Assembly (NCBI RefSeq): GCF_001401805.1
Contig: NZ_LKDW01000004.1
Span: 62,001 to 126,000, forward strand
Direction of reading: 5' to 3'
Source of the DNA: Pseudoalteromonas sp. P1-25
Lineage (GTDB): Bacteria; Pseudomonadota; Gammaproteobacteria; Enterobacterales; Alteromonadaceae
Length of the DNA stretch: 64,000 nt
Below the pieces are notes generated by a model. That model had not been told where the DNA came from. It saw nothing but the letters and a program-made list of their open reading frames with translations, and did no database searches. The translations under genes and the position numbers were made by a program. Shown one piece after another: positions 60,318 to 64,000 of this stretch. Every line of letters begins with the position of its first letter. The stretch's first letter is position 1.

Positions 60318-61841
60318 ATGAAAGTATTCAATTTTAAATCACTGATGATAATAGGGTACTGCGCACTGTTTGCATCTACTGTATATGCCAATGACGCGGG
60401 GAAAGAACATACGCAAAAGAAAAAGCCAAATGTACTTATTTTAATGTTTGATGATATGCGATTCGACACTTTCTCCTATAGAAATGGCCCCGTTTCGACG
60501 CCAAATATTGATGCGTTAGCACATGAGGGTACGCGCTTTGATCAAGCTATGACATCTACGGGGTTATGCTCGCCTTCTCGCGCGGCTATGTTTACTGGGC
60601 GTTGGGGGCATAAAACGGGGCTTGACGATAACGTAGGGCTTTATCATTCAAGACTCTCTGAACTATCACTAAGTGAGGGAAGCGTTATTAAACGTGCAAC
60701 TAGCGTAGGTTACGATGTTAGTTATGTGGGTAAATGGCACTTAGGCGCTCAAGGTCCCACCCTTCGAGGTGCTAACTTTATGTGGGGTCACGATAAAGAT
60801 GAAGAGCGTAATGGCCGGCCCTTTACACCTTATGGTACTAAAAAAAATGTAGAGCGAATGAACGCTGGGGAGCGAGATGAAAACGGTGAAAAACACGACT
60901 ACTATAAAACTTTGCCTGGCACTTATGCTGATACGGTAACGGCTAAAGAAGTAAACGAAGGCAAACTAATGCTGAGAAACGCAGCTAAATCAAACAAACC
61001 ATTTTTTGGGATTGTTAGTTTTGAGCAACCTCATCCGCCGTACCGCGTACCAGAGCCTTACGCCAGCATGTACGACTACAAAGATATAAAACTTCCTCCC
61101 AATTTTGGTATTGAACGTAAAAACAAACCAATGGCACAAGACGATATTTGGTGGCCTTGGCATGATGTAAGCCATATGACTGAAACTGATTGGCGCAAAG
61201 CACACAGTTTTTACTATGGGGCTATCGCCATGATAGATCATGCTGTTGGCGAGCTCATTAATACCGCCAAAGAAGAAGGTTTATACGACGACCTGCACAT
61301 TATTTTAGTCGGCGATCAGGGCAGCATGCTAGGCGAGCATAACCTGTACGACAAAGGCCCCTACGCGTATGACGAATTAATGCGTATGCCGCTTATTATT
61401 CGTGCGCCAAATATTGAGCCTAAAATAATTAATCGTCAGGTATCTATGCTTGATATTGCACCTACACTTCGTCAATGGATGTCATTACCCCTTGATGGTG
61501 ACGAGGATGGACGTTCACTCGTGCCGTTAATGGAGCAGGGTGATAGCGCGGATTCTGGCAAAGATGATGTAGCACTTTATGCATACGAGTGGTACAACGG
61601 CGGCTGGTTTGGTATTAGAGCGATACGTACTCCTGAAATGAAGTTTGTATGGAATCCCGGCGACAGCCGCGATGAATTATACGATTTAAAAAATGATCCT
61701 TACGAAATCACAAACCAAATAGATAATCCTAAATACAAAAAACAGCTTACTGATTTAGTTAATAAAATGGCTGGGGAGCTGAAGCGTATTGAGGACCCAT
61801 CATTAACTAAATTTAATCATCATATGAAAGCTTTTTTATAG
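60318..61841 (+). CDS. Exported S1-family sulfatase (first)
   Basis: A 507-residue formylglycine-type sulfatase. The signal peptide ends at VYANDAG. The active-site motif is C84-SPSRAA (C-x-P-S-R), with the metal aspartates in LILMFDDMRFD and the later DQGS motif. The Cys is converted to formylglycine by a maturation enzyme not found here. It removes sulfate esters from a polysaccharide in the periplasm or outside the cell. The S1 subfamily cannot be assigned by eye. It lies 206 bases downstream of the glycosidase and 70 bases upstream of the second sulfatase. Confidence 0.87.
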   Translation: MKVFNFKSLMIIGYCALFASTVYANDAGKEHTQKKKPNVLILMFDDMRFDTFSYRNGPVSTPNIDALAHEGTRFDQAMTSTGLCSPSRAAMFTGRWGHKTGLDDNVGLYHSRLSELSLSEGSVIKRATSVGYDVSYVGKWHLGAQGPTLRGANFMWGHDKDEERNGRPFTPYGTKKNVERMNAGERDENGEKHDYYKTLPGTYADTVTAKEVNEGKLMLRNAAKSNKPFFGIVSFEQPHPPYRVPEPYASMYDYKDIKLPPNFGIERKNKPMAQDDIWWPWHDVSHMTETDWRKAHSFYYGAIAMIDHAVGELINTAKEEGLYDDLHIILVGDQGSMLGEHNLYDKGPYAYDELMRMPLIIRAPNIEPKIINRQVSMLDIAPTLRQWMSLPLDGDEDGRSLVPLMEQGDSADSGKDDVALYAYEWYNGGWFGIRAIRTPEMKFVWNPGDSRDELYDLKNDPYEITNQIDNPKYKKQLTDLVNKMAGELKRIEDPSLTKFNHHMKAFL

Positions 61842-61910
61842 CCGAGAAATGCCCTTTGGTGGGCCTTAATTGGCCTACTATTTTTTATTATCAAAATTGA
61901 GACTGGCACT

Positions 61911-63353
61911 ATGAAAATACACACAAAATTATTGAGCGCTTTATCATCGCTTGCGCTATTAGTTGGCTCTGCGGGTATACATGCAAGTGAACAAAAACCC
62001 AATATTATTCTTATTGTTGCAGATGACCTAGGTTATGCAGATGTAGGTTTTAATGGCTCTAAAGATATTATTACCCCAAATATTGATGATCTTGCTAAAT
62101 CAGGAACTTCCTTTTCAGACGCTTACGTAGCGCACCCGTTCTGCGGCCCAAGCAGAGCTGCGTTAATGACAGGTCGTTATCCACATAAAATTGGCTCACA
62201 ATTTAATTTACCGACACGCGGCTCAAACGTAGGCGTGCCTACTGATGCTAAGTTTATTAGTAAATTACTAAATGAAAATAACTACTTCACTGGTGCTCTT
62301 GGTAAATGGCACTTAGGTGATGCGCCGAAATATCATCCTAATCAACGCGGTTTCGATGAATACTATGGGTTTTTAGGGGGCGGGCATAATTATTTTCCAA
62401 GTCAATACCAGCCAATTTATGAAAAGCAAAAAGCACAAGGTTTAAAAAATATTTTTGAATACTTAACACCGCTTGAACATAACGGTAAAAAAGTTAGAGA
62501 AACAGAATATATTACCGATGCACTATCACGCGAAGCCGTAAATTTTGTAGATAAAGCAGCGGAAAAAACTAACCCGTTCTTTTTATATTTAGCGTACAAC
62601 GCCCCGCATGTACCACTACAAGCTAAAGATGAAGATATGGCAATGTTCCCTAATATAAAAAATAAAGATCGTAAAACATACGCGGGTATGGTTTTCGCCC
62701 TCGACCGTGGTATTGGTAAATTAGTTAGCGCTCTTAAAAAAAATAATCAGTTAGATAACACGCTTATCGTATTTATGAGCGATAACGGTGGAAAATTAAG
62801 CAAAGGCGCTAATAACTTCCCACTCACAGCCGGTAAGGGAAGTACACAAGAAGGCGGCTTTAGAGTACCTATGTTGTTTCATTGGCCTAAACATGTACCT
62901 GCGGGCAAGCGTTTTTCGCACCCTGTATCGGCACTTGATTTATACCCAACATTTGCAGCTTTAGCGGGCGCTAAAATTGAAGAAAGCCAACAATTAGATG
63001 GCACTAATATGTGGCCTGCATTTATTAAAAATGAAAACCCACATAAAGATGAGCCAATTTATGCTCTTCGTCATCGTAAAGGTTACAGTGATGCAGCGAT
63101 ACGCTTAAATCAATGGAAAGCTTTGAAAGTTAACCAGCAACCGTGGCAGTTATTTAATATCGAAAACGATATTTCTGAAAAAAACGATGTAAGTAAATCT
63201 AATAAAGCACTGTTAACCGACATGGTCCGCGAAATGGAAAAATGGAGCTGGGATAACCAGCAGCCTAGCTGGTTCCATGAAACTACAGAGGGTGTGAACT
63301 GGCGGCTAGATGCTATGCCACGATTTGATAAAACGTTTAAAACAACTAAGTAA
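61911..63353 (+). CDS. Exported S1-family sulfatase (second), carrageenan-sulfatase-like
   Basis: A 480-residue formylglycine sulfatase. The signal peptide ends SAGIHAS. The motif is C78-GPSRAALMTGR; metal ligands lie in ILIVADDLGYADVG and MSDNGG, and a KWHLG segment is present. From memory, the sequence looks very close to the S1_19-type carrageenan sulfatases characterised from Pseudoalteromonas; that recollection was not checked. The linked glycosidase supports a carrageenan-type substrate. It is followed 26 bases later by the FG-GAP lipoprotein gene, probably in one transcript. Confidence 0.87.
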   Translation: MKIHTKLLSALSSLALLVGSAGIHASEQKPNIILIVADDLGYADVGFNGSKDIITPNIDDLAKSGTSFSDAYVAHPFCGPSRAALMTGRYPHKIGSQFNLPTRGSNVGVPTDAKFISKLLNENNYFTGALGKWHLGDAPKYHPNQRGFDEYYGFLGGGHNYFPSQYQPIYEKQKAQGLKNIFEYLTPLEHNGKKVRETEYITDALSREAVNFVDKAAEKTNPFFLYLAYNAPHVPLQAKDEDMAMFPNIKNKDRKTYAGMVFALDRGIGKLVSALKKNNQLDNTLIVFMSDNGGKLSKGANNFPLTAGKGSTQEGGFRVPMLFHWPKHVPAGKRFSHPVSALDLYPTFAALAGAKIEESQQLDGTNMWPAFIKNENPHKDEPIYALRHRKGYSDAAIRLNQWKALKVNQQPWQLFNIENDISEKNDVSKSNKALLTDMVREMEKWSWDNQQPSWFHETTEGVNWRLDAMPRFDKTFKTTK

Positions 63354-63378
63354 GTTTTATCAAATTCACGGAGGTTTT

Positions 63379-64000
63379 ATGAAAGTAAAAGCAGTTGTAT
63401 GGCATGTGTCTTTGTTATGCATGGGTGCAAGCTTACTAGGTTGTCAGCAAGCGAGTGCCCTAACGGGCGCTCAGATAATACCTGGCAGTACATTATTTAC
63501 TGAGCAGCACCAAGCAATTAAATTAGAAAACAAAAACCGGCGTAAATGGGATAACGCATTAATAAGCGATTTAGACCAAGACGGTTACCCAGATTTATTA
63601 CTTACTGATCATGGTTATACCATCCGTTTGTATTGGAACAATAAAGGCGTTTACGATAAAGGCCGCGACCTAATTGTGGGTGATATGCACGGTATTGGCG
63701 TAGGCGATTACGATAAAGATGGCAAAATGGACATTTTGCTTTCGCGTGGTGGTGGCTCGGGTAGTAACGCACGCAATGCTAAATTGTTTCATTTTAACAA
63801 AAGAGAAATTATTGAAGGCGGCGAGTTTTCACCCAAACTGCCAACGTTACGTGGGCGTACTAGTAAGTTTTTTGATGCCAATAACAACGGTCATTTAGAT
63901 TTATTACTAATGGGATTCCCGCAGGCGAATAGTGGTAAACAAACCAGTAATTTTATTTATAAAAACGATGGCACTGGCAATATAACCCACGCAACTGATT
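63379..64000 (+). CDS. FG-GAP/VCBS repeat lipoprotein (partial, runs off the window)
   Basis: The ATG at 63379 follows GGAGG; the first 207 codons are visible and the frame remains open at the window end. The signal sequence ends in a lipobox, ASLLGC. Three calcium-type repeats follow: DLDQDGYPDLLL, DYDKDGKMDILL and DANNNGHLDLLL, each with D-x-D/N-x-D/N-G-x-x-D. Such beta-propellers bind ligands or carbohydrates at the outer surface. The place directly behind the sulfatases suggests a substrate-capture role in the polysaccharide cluster. The complete length is unknown. Confidence 0.85.
   Translation, partial: MKVKAVVWHVSLLCMGASLLGCQQASALTGAQIIPGSTLFTEQHQAIKLENKNRRKWDNALISDLDQDGYPDLLLTDHGYTIRLYWNNKGVYDKGRDLIVGDMHGIGVGDYDKDGKMDILLSRGGGSGSNARNAKLFHFNKREIIEGGEFSPKLPTLRGRTSKFFDANNNGHLDLLLMGFPQANSGKQTSNFIYKNDGTGNITHATD

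Overview
The window looks like a chromosomal stretch of a marine gammaproteobacterium of the Alteromonadales, most likely Pseudoalteromonas. This is inferred from the AT-rich coding style, the many TonB, chemotaxis and c-di-GMP genes, and a sulfatase/glycosidase cluster resembling those used by Pseudoalteromonas on sulfated algal galactans. I see no rRNA, tRNA or CRISPR array.

Layout. 0-1.5 kb: a REP-associated-type Y1 (HUH) transposase flanked by inverted clusters of a GACACCCAT-type repeat. 1.5-3.2 kb: a TetR/oxidoreductase pair behind a double palindromic operator. 3.2-18.3 kb: mostly ordinary genes: a ThrE-type exporter, a LacI regulator with a glycosyltransferase, an S9 peptidase, a LysE exporter, a short UvrA paralogue, a LytS/LytTR two-component pair, an amidohydrolase-CIA30 fusion and a protein with two DTG motifs. 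18.3-21.7 kb: a mosaic accessory island with an attC-like recombination site and two cassette-like genes but no integrase, a truncated attC-like half site, a REP-like palindrome, a 3' fragment duplicated from a TPR-sulfotransferase, and a peptidoglycan-hydrolase (GH19) plus secreted-protein pair that looks like an effector/immunity module. 21.7-25.8 kb: TPR-sulfotransferase and TonB-dependent receptor.

26-56 kb: metabolism and signalling. It includes an old-yellow-enzyme homologue, MFS and EamA exporters, GntR and AraC regulators (the AraC gene has its 3' end rewritten by a MITE), a GMC oxidoreductase, a BMT5-like methyltransferase with a C2H2 finger, ahpC-ahpF, a hybrid histidine kinase, a three-gene PepSY iron-type operon with ATGA overlaps, a patatin, an SMP-30 lactonase, two c-di-GMP proteins (one of 1500 residues), an atypical CDF transporter, an isochorismatase-like hydrolase and a chemotaxis receptor.

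56.5-64 kb: a decayed IS3-family element followed by a sulfated-polysaccharide utilisation cluster: a clan GH-A-type lipoprotein glycosidase, two formylglycine sulfatases and an FG-GAP/VCBS lipoprotein that runs off the window. The expected logic is periplasmic or surface removal of sulfate esters combined with exo-glycosidase action on a red-algal galactan, probably of the carrageenan type. Similar palindromes upstream of the glycosidase and of the first sulfatase suggest shared control.

Start codons were re-chosen where the longest open frame began at TTG or GTG without support; these choices are stated in the entries. Family assignments are from reading motifs; no database search was run.
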